From VXRN01 sp963664365 (GTDB lineage: Bacteria; Chloroflexota; Dehalococcoidia; Lucifugimonadales; UBA1123), in assembly GCA_963664365.1 (NCBI GenBank), contig OY761144.1, positions 2,046,001 through 2,110,000 of the forward strand: a DNA stretch of 64,000 bases. The letters run 5' to 3'. Numbering within the stretch: the first letter of the stretch is position 1; the number at the start of each line of letters is the position of its first letter. Below the pieces are notes generated by a model. The model was not told the DNA's origin and did no database searches. It worked only from the letters and a program-made list of their open reading frames with translations. Position numbers and translations under genes: made by a program. This document shows positions 53,190-61,903 of this stretch, piece by piece.

Positions 53190-53880
53190 TTGCAAGTCCG
53201 GCGCTCCGAGCGACAAAGACCAGGCGATAGCCCATCTCAGGACATCGCTGGAGAAGGGTGTCGAATGGCCTAGGGCGCTGCTGGAGGCTATGGCGCTCTG
53301 GACCGCGCCGGAGGAGGTCTTCCAAGGCGCTCGGCTCGTCTATCTGATCGGTTCGGAAGCGTTCGACTGGCTCACGCTTGCGTCCAGGCTGGCTTCCGAA
53401 GCGCGCGACCTGATCCCATTTGACGAGCTCGAAGAGATGCTGTTCGGCGGCCGGCTGCCGGCTGAGGTTGGCGACGAAGAGTTCAAGGAGATATTGGGCG
53501 CCGAGAAGTACAGCGCGTATCTGAACTTCTTCTACGGCATCGAAGTCGAGACGGCGCTTCAGCATATAGTGGAACTAGAAGTCGAAAAGCGATTCTACGC
53601 GAGCGGCAGACAGTTCTCGGCAGACCATGCGGACACCGCGTTCCAGCGCATCTACCGCGCGTCGTGGGATGACCTGCTCGCCGCGTACCGCGAGGATCAG
53701 GGGATAGAGGCGGCCCCGGCGGCTTTTCTGACGGAGTTGAAGGGGTTCACGTACTGGCTGTTCAAGCGGCGTCTGCGAGTGTCGGACAAGGCCAAGATAG
53801 CGTCCGACACTCAGAAGGGAATGGCTGCGCTCGATTCGACCATCCGAGCGCCGGACGGCATTGGCTCGCCGGTGTCCTGA
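53182..53880 (+). CDS. Conserved-looking hypothetical helical protein
   Basis: A 232-residue protein with no signal peptide or membrane segment and a helical, acidic composition. I recognise no family. Segments that look structured are WTAPEEVFQGARLVYLIGSEAFDWLTLA, LNFFYGIEVETALQHIVELEVEKRFYASG and FLTELKGFTYWLFKRRLRVSDKAK. It overlaps polX by eight bases, so it is translationally coupled to it and may work with DNA repair (context only). Confidence 0.7.
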   Translation: MNDCKSGAPSDKDQAIAHLRTSLEKGVEWPRALLEAMALWTAPEEVFQGARLVYLIGSEAFDWLTLASRLASEARDLIPFDELEEMLFGGRLPAEVGDEEFKEILGAEKYSAYLNFFYGIEVETALQHIVELEVEKRFYASGRQFSADHADTAFQRIYRASWDDLLAAYREDQGIEAAPAAFLTELKGFTYWLFKRRLRVSDKAKIASDTQKGMAALDSTIRAPDGIGSPVS

Positions 53881-53889
53881 GCCATCGCC

Positions 53890-54660
53890 CTATCTGAACA
53901 GGTCTTTGGAGCGTTCTCGCACCAGGTCTTCGTGGCGGGCCTCCGCCGGAGTATAGGGATAGCCTCTTACCACGGACACGGGAACGCCGATCGTCTTGAA
54001 CTGGACAAGCTCGGCGGCGGCGGCGATCTCATCGGCGACCGCCATCGTCGTAACATGCATCTCGCGGCCTTGTGAGTCGGGAGCGCCGCGGTAGTCCATC
54101 ATCGGGTCCATTCCGGCTATCCCAATGGCGAAGTTGACGTGGCCGTCGCGCCAGGCGCGCCCGAAGGTGTCGGAAATTATGACCGGAAGCCTCAATCCGG
54201 TCTCTGCGAAGATCTCGTCGGAAATAGATCCGGCCGAGGCGTCGGGATCGACCGGCAGCAGGCAAACGACGTCGTCCCCCGGAATGTTCGATTGGTCTAT
54301 GCCCGCGTTGGCGCAAACCCAGCCGTGATGAGTTTCGGCGATTATGACGCCGCGCTCGGGGTCCATTCGGACTACCGCCCTGCTCTCCCGTAGCACGAGC
54401 TCTATGAGTCTGGCATCCCTGCCTGAGATCCGGGCGAAGTTGCGGGCGAAGTCGGACGGCGCGATCGTCGAGAGTTCGACCAGACGCCCCTCCGACTTGG
54501 ATACGATCTTCTGCGTGACGACGAGGATGTCTCCGGACTCGAGGGCCGTGCCCTGAAGCGAGGCGGCCTCGACGATGGTCGTCCCCAGAGGGTCGCCGGG
54601 CCGGATCTCGGGGATGCCGGTTATCCCAAATATCGAAACTGATGGCACGCGCTGCTGCAT
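53890..54660 (-). CDS. cofE: Coenzyme F420-0:L-glutamate ligase
   Basis: A 256-residue GTP-dependent ligase that adds glutamate to F420-0. Hallmarks are GITGIPEIRPGDPL, DILVVTQKIVSKSEGR, the loop ISDTFGRAWRDGHVNFAIG, HGWVCANAGIDQSNI and AVADEIAAAAELV. Length is typical for the archaeal/FbiB-N type. It ends ten bases from the unknown gene and starts 31 bases from the MEMO-family gene on the same strand. It implies that the organism makes F420; the other cof genes are elsewhere. Confidence 0.93.
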   Translation of the reverse strand: MQQRVPSVSIFGITGIPEIRPGDPLGTTIVEAASLQGTALESGDILVVTQKIVSKSEGRLVELSTIAPSDFARNFARISGRDARLIELVLRESRAVVRMDPERGVIIAETHHGWVCANAGIDQSNIPGDDVVCLLPVDPDASAGSISDEIFAETGLRLPVIISDTFGRAWRDGHVNFAIGIAGMDPMMDYRGAPDSQGREMHVTTMAVADEIAAAAELVQFKTIGVPVSVVRGYPYTPAEARHEDLVRERSKDLFR

Positions 54661-54691
54661 GGTTGAATGATGTCGGACGGGGGCGCGGGTG

Positions 54692-55930
54692 TCAACGATA
54701 CAAGAGAGCGCCCGCGATGGAGACCACGGACGAGTTGGCCGCGTCCGCCGGGCATTGGCCGTATCCGACGCTGACGCCGGAAGCGCCTTCGATGATCCTG
54801 AGCATGAGATAGATGGGCGGCAGTCCGCAGATCCTGCGCCTGTCGGACTCGGATCGAGACACTTCCAGAAAGGCTTCGGCGTCCCCGGAGTCTATGGCCG
54901 CCAGCGATTCGGAGTCTTCTGCGCTCAATCTTGCCTTGGCGACCGGGTCCAGGGGCTGCGGGTCGCCGAACGCCGGGCCGACGTGGGCGAGGTCGCCCGC
55001 CGCTATGATGAGCGTCCTGCGCTGCCTGCTCGCCTCGCTGAGCGCCTCGATCGCCGCGGTCAGGCGCGCGTCGTCCTCGGGTTTCGACTCTCCTGCCGCG
55101 AACGGGTGAAACGATCCGCACAGCACGGGCGCCACCGACAGTTTGCGCGGGCGCGAAAAGTGGTGCAGCCAGACGGCGGCAAGCTCTATCGAATGTTCGG
55201 AGACGTGGTGAAGTTCTTCGTCATACGCGCCGCTTCCCAGCGCGTTCTCCAGAGAGACGGCGATGTCTTGGTCGGTGGGAAGCGCGCCGTAGGGGGTCGC
55301 GTAGTTCTGGAGCGTTGGGGTCAATCGCGCCGGGCCGCCGTAGTGGTCGGTTCCGAGGATTATCGCCAACTCGATATCGGACAGGTCCGCCTGAGCGCGA
55401 GTCCAAAGCTCAGCGTAGGTGGCGTGTCCGCGGGCGTAGTCTATGTGAGGGCACACCATTCCGACGAGGTCTCCGTCGGGCCGATGCCACGATTGATCTT
55501 CATCAACGTCCGAGCGCCAGCCGTCTATCTGGGCTTCTAAGGCAGACGCCGACCTGGGATAGACCGCGCCGGCGTGGGACATGGGGCGACGGTCCGCGGA
55601 GCGGTACTCGTTCAACGCCCTGCGTTCGGCAAGGCGATAGGCGCCGTTTTCGATCATCAGGGCCTGGTCGAGTTGACCGATGATGCTCCGCAGGTCGTCA
55701 ATCGTGAGCGACAGCCCTACCCTAATGGCCAGCGCGGAACGTATTTCGGGGAGCGTTCGACTGCCGTCCGAGAACGCCAAGATAGGCGCCACAGGCTCCG
55801 GCAGCATGATGTTGGATTCGGCTATGCCGAGCGGATCGCGCAGGCTAAGAAAGTTCTGTCCGTTGTGCCTCACCCACGCCAAATCCACGCTGCGCAGTCG
55901 GGGCCTTTCAGGAATGTTGAGGGAGTTCAT
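54692..55930 (-). CDS. MEMO-family protein (AmmeMemoRadiSam system protein B) with an N-terminal PqqD-like domain
   Basis: A protein of about 412 residues. Residues 1-115 (WVRHNGQNFLSLRDPLGI, FSDGSRTLPEIR) resemble small PqqD-like winged domains. Residues about 135-410 form a MEMO domain with MSHAGAVYPRSASALE, CPHIDYARGHATYAELW, GTDHYG, HVSEHSIELAAVWLHH and AGDLAHVGPAF; the histidines are the metal-site candidates. The ATG at 55930 is the first well-placed start; another 50 residues upstream are arginine-rich and may be non-coding. It lies upstream of cofE. Function of bacterial MEMO proteins is not established. Confidence 0.85.
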   Translation of the reverse strand: MNSLNIPERPRLRSVDLAWVRHNGQNFLSLRDPLGIAESNIMLPEPVAPILAFSDGSRTLPEIRSALAIRVGLSLTIDDLRSIIGQLDQALMIENGAYRLAERRALNEYRSADRRPMSHAGAVYPRSASALEAQIDGWRSDVDEDQSWHRPDGDLVGMVCPHIDYARGHATYAELWTRAQADLSDIELAIILGTDHYGGPARLTPTLQNYATPYGALPTDQDIAVSLENALGSGAYDEELHHVSEHSIELAAVWLHHFSRPRKLSVAPVLCGSFHPFAAGESKPEDDARLTAAIEALSEASRQRRTLIIAAGDLAHVGPAFGDPQPLDPVAKARLSAEDSESLAAIDSGDAEAFLEVSRSESDRRRICGLPPIYLMLRIIEGASGVSVGYGQCPADAANSSVVSIAGALLYR

Positions 55931-56099
55931 GGGGGGTCTGGATTGTTGAAGCCGGATACGAATTCCTCCGGCGCGCCGGGGTGGAGCGAAATCGAGCGTT
56001 CTTCGTAGTTCATCAGGACTCCGTTCATAGGAATCAGAAGATTGTGACATCAATGTATTGGCATTTTCCGGTCGTGTCAACGTGGCGGGGGTGGGGAAT

Positions 56100-56223
56100 C
56101 AGGGCAATCGCATTTAGAGCTATTGGGCACGCCGTCAATCGTCACTCCGGCGAAGGCCGGAGTCCAGCGGTGTGGGCGAGAGGCCCCATCAAAGCACACT
56201 TTATGTGAAATGCGATTGCCCTG
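56100..56223. mobile_element. 124-bp MITE-like insertion with perfect inverted ends and 10-bp flanking repeats
   Basis: The ends are CAGGGCAATCGCATTT (56100-56115) and AAATGCGATTGCCCTG (56208-56223), a perfect 16-bp inverted repeat. GGTGGGGAAT lies directly outside on both sides (56090-56099 and 56224-56233), a perfect 10-bp target-site-duplication candidate. Inside is the palindromic repeat ACTCCGGCGAAGGCCGGAGT (56144-56163) with a GTCAATCGTCACTCC lead. The remainder of the 518-base gap between the MEMO gene and the protease holds no gene I can support. Confidence 0.8.
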
Positions 56224-56448
56224 GGTGGGGAATAGACTGCCGCCTACTAATCTGGGGCAGGTTCTTTCGCCTGTATTATACACAATGCCGCATAGATCAG
56301 CATTATTTATGATAGCCTTCTGCGACAATTGTCATATTGACTTATGTGCGAAAGTATCGTACATTGGACTCGCTCAGGGTAGAGTTCGGAGTGTCGGTTT
56401 GGGAGGCGTGGAGATGTCGGACATAATCATGAGAAGCATCGTCGTTTC

Positions 56449-59400
56449 ATGATCATCTCCGGCTGCGTCCTGTTGGTCGTTCCACAGTTCGCCACGGCGC
56501 AGACGCCCCCGAATGGCGACGACGCCTCAGAAGACGACGTGAGGGCCACCTATAGTTCGTACGAAGAGTGCATGTTGTATGAGTACGACCACGATTACTG
56601 CCTGTTCTTCGGCAGCCCCCCAACCGCCACGCCCAGGCCCACGAACACGCCCAGGCCTACCGCCACGCCCAGGCCCACAAACACGCCTAGACCTACCGCC
56701 ACCCGCACGCCAAGACCCACAGCCACGCCCGACCCCTACTTGTGCTTAGACCCTCTCGATCCCTACCTCTGCTATTATCCTACAAACACGCCCACGCCTG
56801 TCCCGCCTACGGCTACGAATACACCTGTCCCGCCCACGGCTACGAATACACCCACACCCACGCCTACGCGTACACCTGTCCCGCCCACGGCCACGAAAAC
56901 GCCTATACCCTCCGGCAGGCTCAGCGCATCTCGAACAACCATAGACATTAACCAGACGACGAACGTGAGGGCGTACAACGTCGTTCCCAACGACCTGCAG
57001 GTCAAGCTTCGTTACGGCGGTCTCCCTCTCACGACAAAGAGTTCGTGCGCCAACGCGAACTCAACCGAGCAAGACGCCTCTGCCGCGGCCACCGCGCCAT
57101 TCACGATCACTTTCAGAGGCTGCGAGCCGGGCGGGACAGCCACGGTGAGGTTGTTGGCCCAAAGCGATGACTACGAGTTGGCAAGTGTCAGCATCAGGGT
57201 GAATACGCCGACGCCGACGCCCACATCTACGCCGTTACCATCGCCGCCTAGTCCGTCCGGGTTCAGCGCAACATCCGGCTCAACCAGCGTCACGTTGAGA
57301 TGGTCGCAGAGCTCTGGAGTCTCCAAGTATTGGTTGGAGCGCCGCAAGAGTGGTTCCAATACATGGACGACGGTTAGCAGTAGTCTCACGGGCACGGTCC
57401 GCACAGTGAGCGGCCTTTGCGGTGGACATGACTTCCGCCTGAGGTCATACGGCGATGGAAATACGTATGCAGAACAGTGGGGCTCGAGCAGTTCCGTTTC
57501 GGCCACTCTTCCAGCCTGTACGCTGCCAAAGCCGCCTCCCCCGTCGGGGTTCACCGCAACATCCGGCTCGACCAGCGTCACGTTGACATGGACGCAGACC
57601 TCTGGAGTTGACAAGTATTGGTTGCGGCGCCGCGTGAGCGGTTCCAATACATGGACGACGGTTAGCAATAGTCTCACGGGCGCAAGCCACACAGTGAACG
57701 GCCTTTGCGGTGGACTTGACTTCAGCCTCATGTCATACGGCGACGGCGAGAAGTATGCGACAAAGTGGGGCGCCAGCAGTTCCGCTTCCGCCACTCTCCC
57801 CCCTTGTCCCACGCCAACGCCGTTGCCAACGCCGCCCGCTCCGTCGGGGTTCAGCGTAACGAAAGTTGGCCGAACCAGTGTCAATTCTACATGGAACGAT
57901 ACCGATGGGGTTTCCAAATATCGGTTACGGCGCCGCGTGAGCGGTTCCAACACATGGAGGACGGTTAGCGATACTATCACGGGTCTAAGCCGCGAAGTGA
58001 CTGGCCTTGAGTGTGGCAAGACGCATTACTTCCGCCTCAAGTCATACGGCGACGACAAGAAGTATGCCGCAAAGTGGGGCAAGGGCAGCGACACTTCAAC
58101 CACTCTCTCCTCCTGCCCTGACGACCCCGACCCCACGCCCACACCCACGCCGCCGACCGTGAAGATATCCACAGTCTTTCCCGGCACGGAGAGCGTTGCG
58201 GTCTTGCTCGAATGGAGTGCGACGCCTTCCAATTTGAAATCCCTGACGCTTAGCTGGGAACAAAAAGGGGGCTTGTCATGCCTGCCTCTTGCATGCGATG
58301 GTAAAGCTAGTCTAGCCACCAGCGCCCCCAGCGGCCCACATACGGTGACGGTCAAGACCAATAATAAAAAAGCCTTCGTTCCCAATGCCAGATACTCAGA
58401 ATTCAAAGTGGAGGCAACCCTTAGCGATAACTCCAAAGTTGAGGGATGGTTCAAGGACGATAATGGGAATCACAAATCGGTCAGGACACACCATCTGCCC
58501 ACTCCGAGAGTCACCCACGCCGACGACGTTCCTCAGCCTACCATACCCTTGCTAAAGGACTTCAATGGCAGGTTGATGAACATTTGGACCGTTGACCTCG
58601 GCGCTTCGTCCGCGCCGGCAGGTTACGAATTTGCAATAGAGGCGCCGTCCAACACGGGCCTGCAGGTGGTGACCGGCAGTGCTGGCAAGTGTTCCTGGAC
58701 AACCACGACCCCAACTCAGTCGGGGTGGCAGAAGGCGAGCGATGACTTCTATCTCGCGCGCTGTGGACTGGGCAAGATAGCGAATCTGACGATCAAGGCG
58801 AAAGTCGATCATGGCGGTAACCTGTACGACTTTGGGACCTACGGCAGCGTGACCATATCCCTGTCGTGGCATCAGTACGACAATCATGTGTACTACGTTT
58901 TCGGCACGATACCGCCTACGACGACGCCCACACCTACGCCGACCCCCGCGCCGGTTGGAACGGCTACGCCTACACCTACTCCCACACCAACTGGAACGGT
59001 TACGCCGACGCCCGCGCCCATCCCAGACTTTGCGACGGTGCTCATCGAGGCCGCAGACAAGTGGAATTCATCTGGGACGGGAATCACGTTCTGCAAGAAC
59101 GTACCATGCGGCGACGATGGGAAGAGGATCGATATCCATGTCGTGACTCCGGTTCCCACCACTACGGCAACGACCCCGAAGAGCCGCGAACCATGTGGTG
59201 ATATCAGCGCCCCAGCTTGCGTCCAAGAGGGATTGACATACGGTGATGAGCACATAGGGAACCGGAAGATGTACATCGTGCATCCCCCGCATATCTACGT
59301 GAAGGTCACAGATTCTCAGGGAAATCACACGTATCCGTACAAGAAATACAAGTGGACCGATAATCATAACGTTGCCCAAAGAGCTGACTACCTATACTTG

Positions 59401-59556
59401 AGGTCGGTAGTGCTGCATGAGTGGGGCCACACGGCTGGAGTGGGACACAGCCCGGATTCAGGGGACGTGATGTATGGTTCAAACGAGAGTCAATACGATC
59501 TACAGACGAACGACAAGGAAGCCATGAAGGCGATCTACGGCGCACACTCGCACTAG
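56449..59556 (+). CDS. Large secreted protein: proline/threonine repeats, three FN3-like domains and a C-terminal metzincin protease
   Basis: A 1035-residue secreted protein. Residues 1-18 are hydrophobic and end in ATAQ, a signal peptide that lacks a basic N-region. A TPRPTNTP/TATNTPTPT linker spans about 55-155. A beta-rich domain (165-255) is followed by three FN3-like repeats of about 90 residues (each with PSGFS.T and GSNTW..VS) from 262 to about 535. Two more beta-rich domains and another TPTPT linker follow. The C-terminus (about 860-1035) has the zinc site HEWGHTAGVGH (990-1000, HExxHxxGxxH) and a Met-turn VMYG, as in matrixin-like metzincins. The strongest ribosome-binding site precedes a 12-codon frame at 56414 overlapping the start. 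Confidence 0.85.
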   Translation: MIISGCVLLVVPQFATAQTPPNGDDASEDDVRATYSSYEECMLYEYDHDYCLFFGSPPTATPRPTNTPRPTATPRPTNTPRPTATRTPRPTATPDPYLCLDPLDPYLCYYPTNTPTPVPPTATNTPVPPTATNTPTPTPTRTPVPPTATKTPIPSGRLSASRTTIDINQTTNVRAYNVVPNDLQVKLRYGGLPLTTKSSCANANSTEQDASAAATAPFTITFRGCEPGGTATVRLLAQSDDYELASVSIRVNTPTPTPTSTPLPSPPSPSGFSATSGSTSVTLRWSQSSGVSKYWLERRKSGSNTWTTVSSSLTGTVRTVSGLCGGHDFRLRSYGDGNTYAEQWGSSSSVSATLPACTLPKPPPPSGFTATSGSTSVTLTWTQTSGVDKYWLRRRVSGSNTWTTVSNSLTGASHTVNGLCGGLDFSLMSYGDGEKYATKWGASSSASATLPPCPTPTPLPTPPAPSGFSVTKVGRTSVNSTWNDTDGVSKYRLRRRVSGSNTWRTVSDTITGLSREVTGLECGKTHYFRLKSYGDDKKYAAKWGKGSDTSTTLSSCPDDPDPTPTPTPPTVKISTVFPGTESVAVLLEWSATPSNLKSLTLSWEQKGGLSCLPLACDGKASLATSAPSGPHTVTVKTNNKKAFVPNARYSEFKVEATLSDNSKVEGWFKDDNGNHKSVRTHHLPTPRVTHADDVPQPTIPLLKDFNGRLMNIWTVDLGASSAPAGYEFAIEAPSNTGLQVVTGSAGKCSWTTTTPTQSGWQKASDDFYLARCGLGKIANLTIKAKVDHGGNLYDFGTYGSVTISLSWHQYDNHVYYVFGTIPPTTTPTPTPTPAPVGTATPTPTPTPTGTVTPTPAPIPDFATVLIEAADKWNSSGTGITFCKNVPCGDDGKRIDIHVVTPVPTTTATTPKSREPCGDISAPACVQEGLTYGDEHIGNRKMYIVHPPHIYVKVTDSQGNHTYPYKKYKWTDNHNVAQRADYLYLRSVVLHEWGHTAGVGHSPDSGDVMYGSNESQYDLQTNDKEAMKAIYGAHSH

Positions 59557-59572
59557 CCGGGAGGAGACGACG

Positions 59573-61702
59573 ATGTTTCGAGAGCGGCTGACTAGACATC
59601 CAATATGGGGATGGGTGCCGCCATTCGCGCTGACACTGGTGTCGTTCTGGCTTTTCACTGGATGCTCCGACGACCCTCCACCCGAAGTACCGCCAGAAGT
59701 GCATGACCCGATAATCGTTGTTGCTCCAGCCTTGGGGTCTCCGGGGCTGAACGAGACTGTATTCGATTCCGATGTCGTAGCTAGGGTCAGATTAAAGTAC
59801 GCTACTTCGACCGCAGAACTTCACTATACGAAGGACGACGGCTCTTCGGTTTACAGGGGGATTGTGCGGTTCAAGTTCGAGGTGTTGGAGTATCTGAAGG
59901 GTACGGGGGGCAACGAGATAGTCGCGGACGCGACCGTGGAGCTCAAGTCAGAGGTGATACAGGACATCATCGACAGGTATGCTAGGGGGGATTTCATCGA
60001 CGCGAATACAATAGACTGGGAGAACCCGTACACGAGCATGGAGCTTGCGCTTGAGGCTGCGCGGAAGTGGGAGAAGGACCGCGACACCCAATGGGACGAC
60101 CGCGAGGCCATCATACTTGTGACTAATATGCCGGAACCTGCGTCAGTATCGTCAGACGTGACGACACGGTATCTTCTTGCGACTATATACTACTATTCGA
60201 TTAATGCTGGGAGCAAAAGGTGGCTGCCGTCCTCGTCGAGCGCGGGGGCACAGGGGGTATCGTCCGGCGAGACGCGTTTCCTGCTGGAGCCGCCCGGCGC
60301 GGCGTCCGCGTCAGGGGTGACGGTGCAGCCCACGACCATCTCGGTGTCGGAGATGAAGACGGTGATAGCGAAGATGGACAAGTGGCTCAAGGATGGCGAG
60401 GGTGTGGAGGGCTATGTCGAGTGCATCAGAGAGAGCTTCTTCGATGAACGATGGGCAAATGGGTTTAAGGAACGTGGGGAGAAGTTGTACAAGAGATTCG
60501 ACCACTATCTGAATTCTGGCTTGTCGGCACCCACTACGGTAAACGAAACTCACGCTCTGGATGGAAAAGTATGGATCGAGGGTAGAGACAAAGGCCTCTT
60601 CGGCATCAACCCGCACAATAACGGCAACTTTCATACGAGGCGTCCACTTCCCGCGGGTGTATATTCCGTCTATCACAACTATCAAGACAACAAGTACATC
60701 CCCTGTAACTACTTGTCCGAAGATTCGAAAAACATACATGAATGGTTCATCCACGTCACCGCCCCATACGGCACGCTTCACGAGGCATTCTTCGACCCCG
60801 TTGACCTGGGCGGCGGCGCGGTTGGCGCGGACGGCACGAAGGGGGTTCTGAAGCCCGCCGCGTTCAGGTACAGCAATGGCACCACCACGATAGAGCGCAT
60901 AGAGTGGGCGTCGAACGCGGTAGAGATGGAGTTGGATCCGCACACGGGGTTGGCGAACCACCACGCGGACTTCATCGCGCTGAACGGGACGGTGTCGCTG
61001 CGTTTGGACTTCGACGACGCCTCGGCGGTGACTGAGGGCGGAGACACGTCGCTTCAATGGAGCGGCTGCGCCAAGCCATGGAAGGACGGCGACCTTCTGA
61101 TGCTCCGCATCAGCGTCAGCACGACGACCGCCGCTACCAACCCCGCGCCGTGCAAGTCGGCGCCCATTGCGACCTCTACACCCGTTGCGACCTCTACGCC
61201 TGTGGCAACCTCCACGCCCGTAGCGACCTCAACTCCGACGGCAACACCTATCGCCACCTCAACGCCTACGGCAACGCCTATCGCCACCTCAACGCCTGTG
61301 GCGACCACTACGCCTATCGCGACTTCGACACCCATCGCGACTTCCACGCCCACGCCTACCCCGACACCTACGCCCGCGCCTACTCCCACGCCGCTGCCGA
61401 TACCCACGTTCAACGTAACGAATACGGGCGGGGCAACTTGGAGCTACACCATGCCCTCGGACCTGACGTTCGTGTACTACGAGGTGCGCTGGATGCCGAC
61501 GGCGGGCAAGGCTCCCAACGACTGGGAGGGCCGTTTCAGCGTGGTCTATTACTCGGACAGCGTCACTTCGCACCGGATAATGGACCTGAAGCCCGGCGTG
61601 GAGTATAAGGCCAAGCTGTTCATCGGCGCGAGGGACAGCGGCGGCTCGATGATATACATCAAGTCCGCCAACGTGGTCTTCACCGTCCCGTCGAAGAAAT
61701 AG
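59573..61702 (+). CDS. Large surface lipoprotein with a TSTP/TPTPT linker and a C-terminal FN3-like domain
   Basis: A 709-residue lipoprotein. A signal peptide ends at a lipobox LFTGC (Cys31). Residues about 45-230 form an unknown domain with DSDVVARVRLKYATSTAELHY and WDDREAIILVTNMPE. Another domain of about 230-515 is rich in aromatic residues, with an HHADFIALNGTVSLRLDFDD segment. An ATSTPVATSTPTATPIATS linker spans about 535-610. The final 100 residues are FN3-like (WSYTMPSDLTFVYYEVRWMP). It follows the metzincin gene by 16 bases with a GGGAGGAG ribosome-binding site, so the two surface proteins are co-expressed. Function unknown. Confidence 0.78.
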   Translation: MFRERLTRHPIWGWVPPFALTLVSFWLFTGCSDDPPPEVPPEVHDPIIVVAPALGSPGLNETVFDSDVVARVRLKYATSTAELHYTKDDGSSVYRGIVRFKFEVLEYLKGTGGNEIVADATVELKSEVIQDIIDRYARGDFIDANTIDWENPYTSMELALEAARKWEKDRDTQWDDREAIILVTNMPEPASVSSDVTTRYLLATIYYYSINAGSKRWLPSSSSAGAQGVSSGETRFLLEPPGAASASGVTVQPTTISVSEMKTVIAKMDKWLKDGEGVEGYVECIRESFFDERWANGFKERGEKLYKRFDHYLNSGLSAPTTVNETHALDGKVWIEGRDKGLFGINPHNNGNFHTRRPLPAGVYSVYHNYQDNKYIPCNYLSEDSKNIHEWFIHVTAPYGTLHEAFFDPVDLGGGAVGADGTKGVLKPAAFRYSNGTTTIERIEWASNAVEMELDPHTGLANHHADFIALNGTVSLRLDFDDASAVTEGGDTSLQWSGCAKPWKDGDLLMLRISVSTTTAATNPAPCKSAPIATSTPVATSTPVATSTPVATSTPTATPIATSTPTATPIATSTPVATTTPIATSTPIATSTPTPTPTPTPAPTPTPLPIPTFNVTNTGGATWSYTMPSDLTFVYYEVRWMPTAGKAPNDWEGRFSVVYYSDSVTSHRIMDLKPGVEYKAKLFIGARDSGGSMIYIKSANVVFTVPSKK

Positions 61703-61769
61703 CGGGTCCCTGTCGGTTGTTCCTCGGCAGAGACTTTCGTTCAGGGTGACAATCGAAAGACGCTGGGGC

Positions 61770-61796
61770 GGGCGAGACGCCCGCGCTCCTACGGGC
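61770..61796. repeat. 27-bp dispersed repeat, copy 2
   Basis: Identical to 34868-34894 in the opposite orientation. It lies in the 201-base gap before prs, which otherwise holds a possible -10 (CTACAAT, 61852-61858) for prs. Confidence 0.75.
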
Positions 61797-61903
61797 GCCC
61801 GGCAAATGGATGGTGGACTTTGGCGCGCTCCCCCACCCGTCCGCCGTCTGTGCTACAATCTTGCCCCGAAAGCCCGACGAGCCGATGAAACGGAGTCTCC
61901 GCA

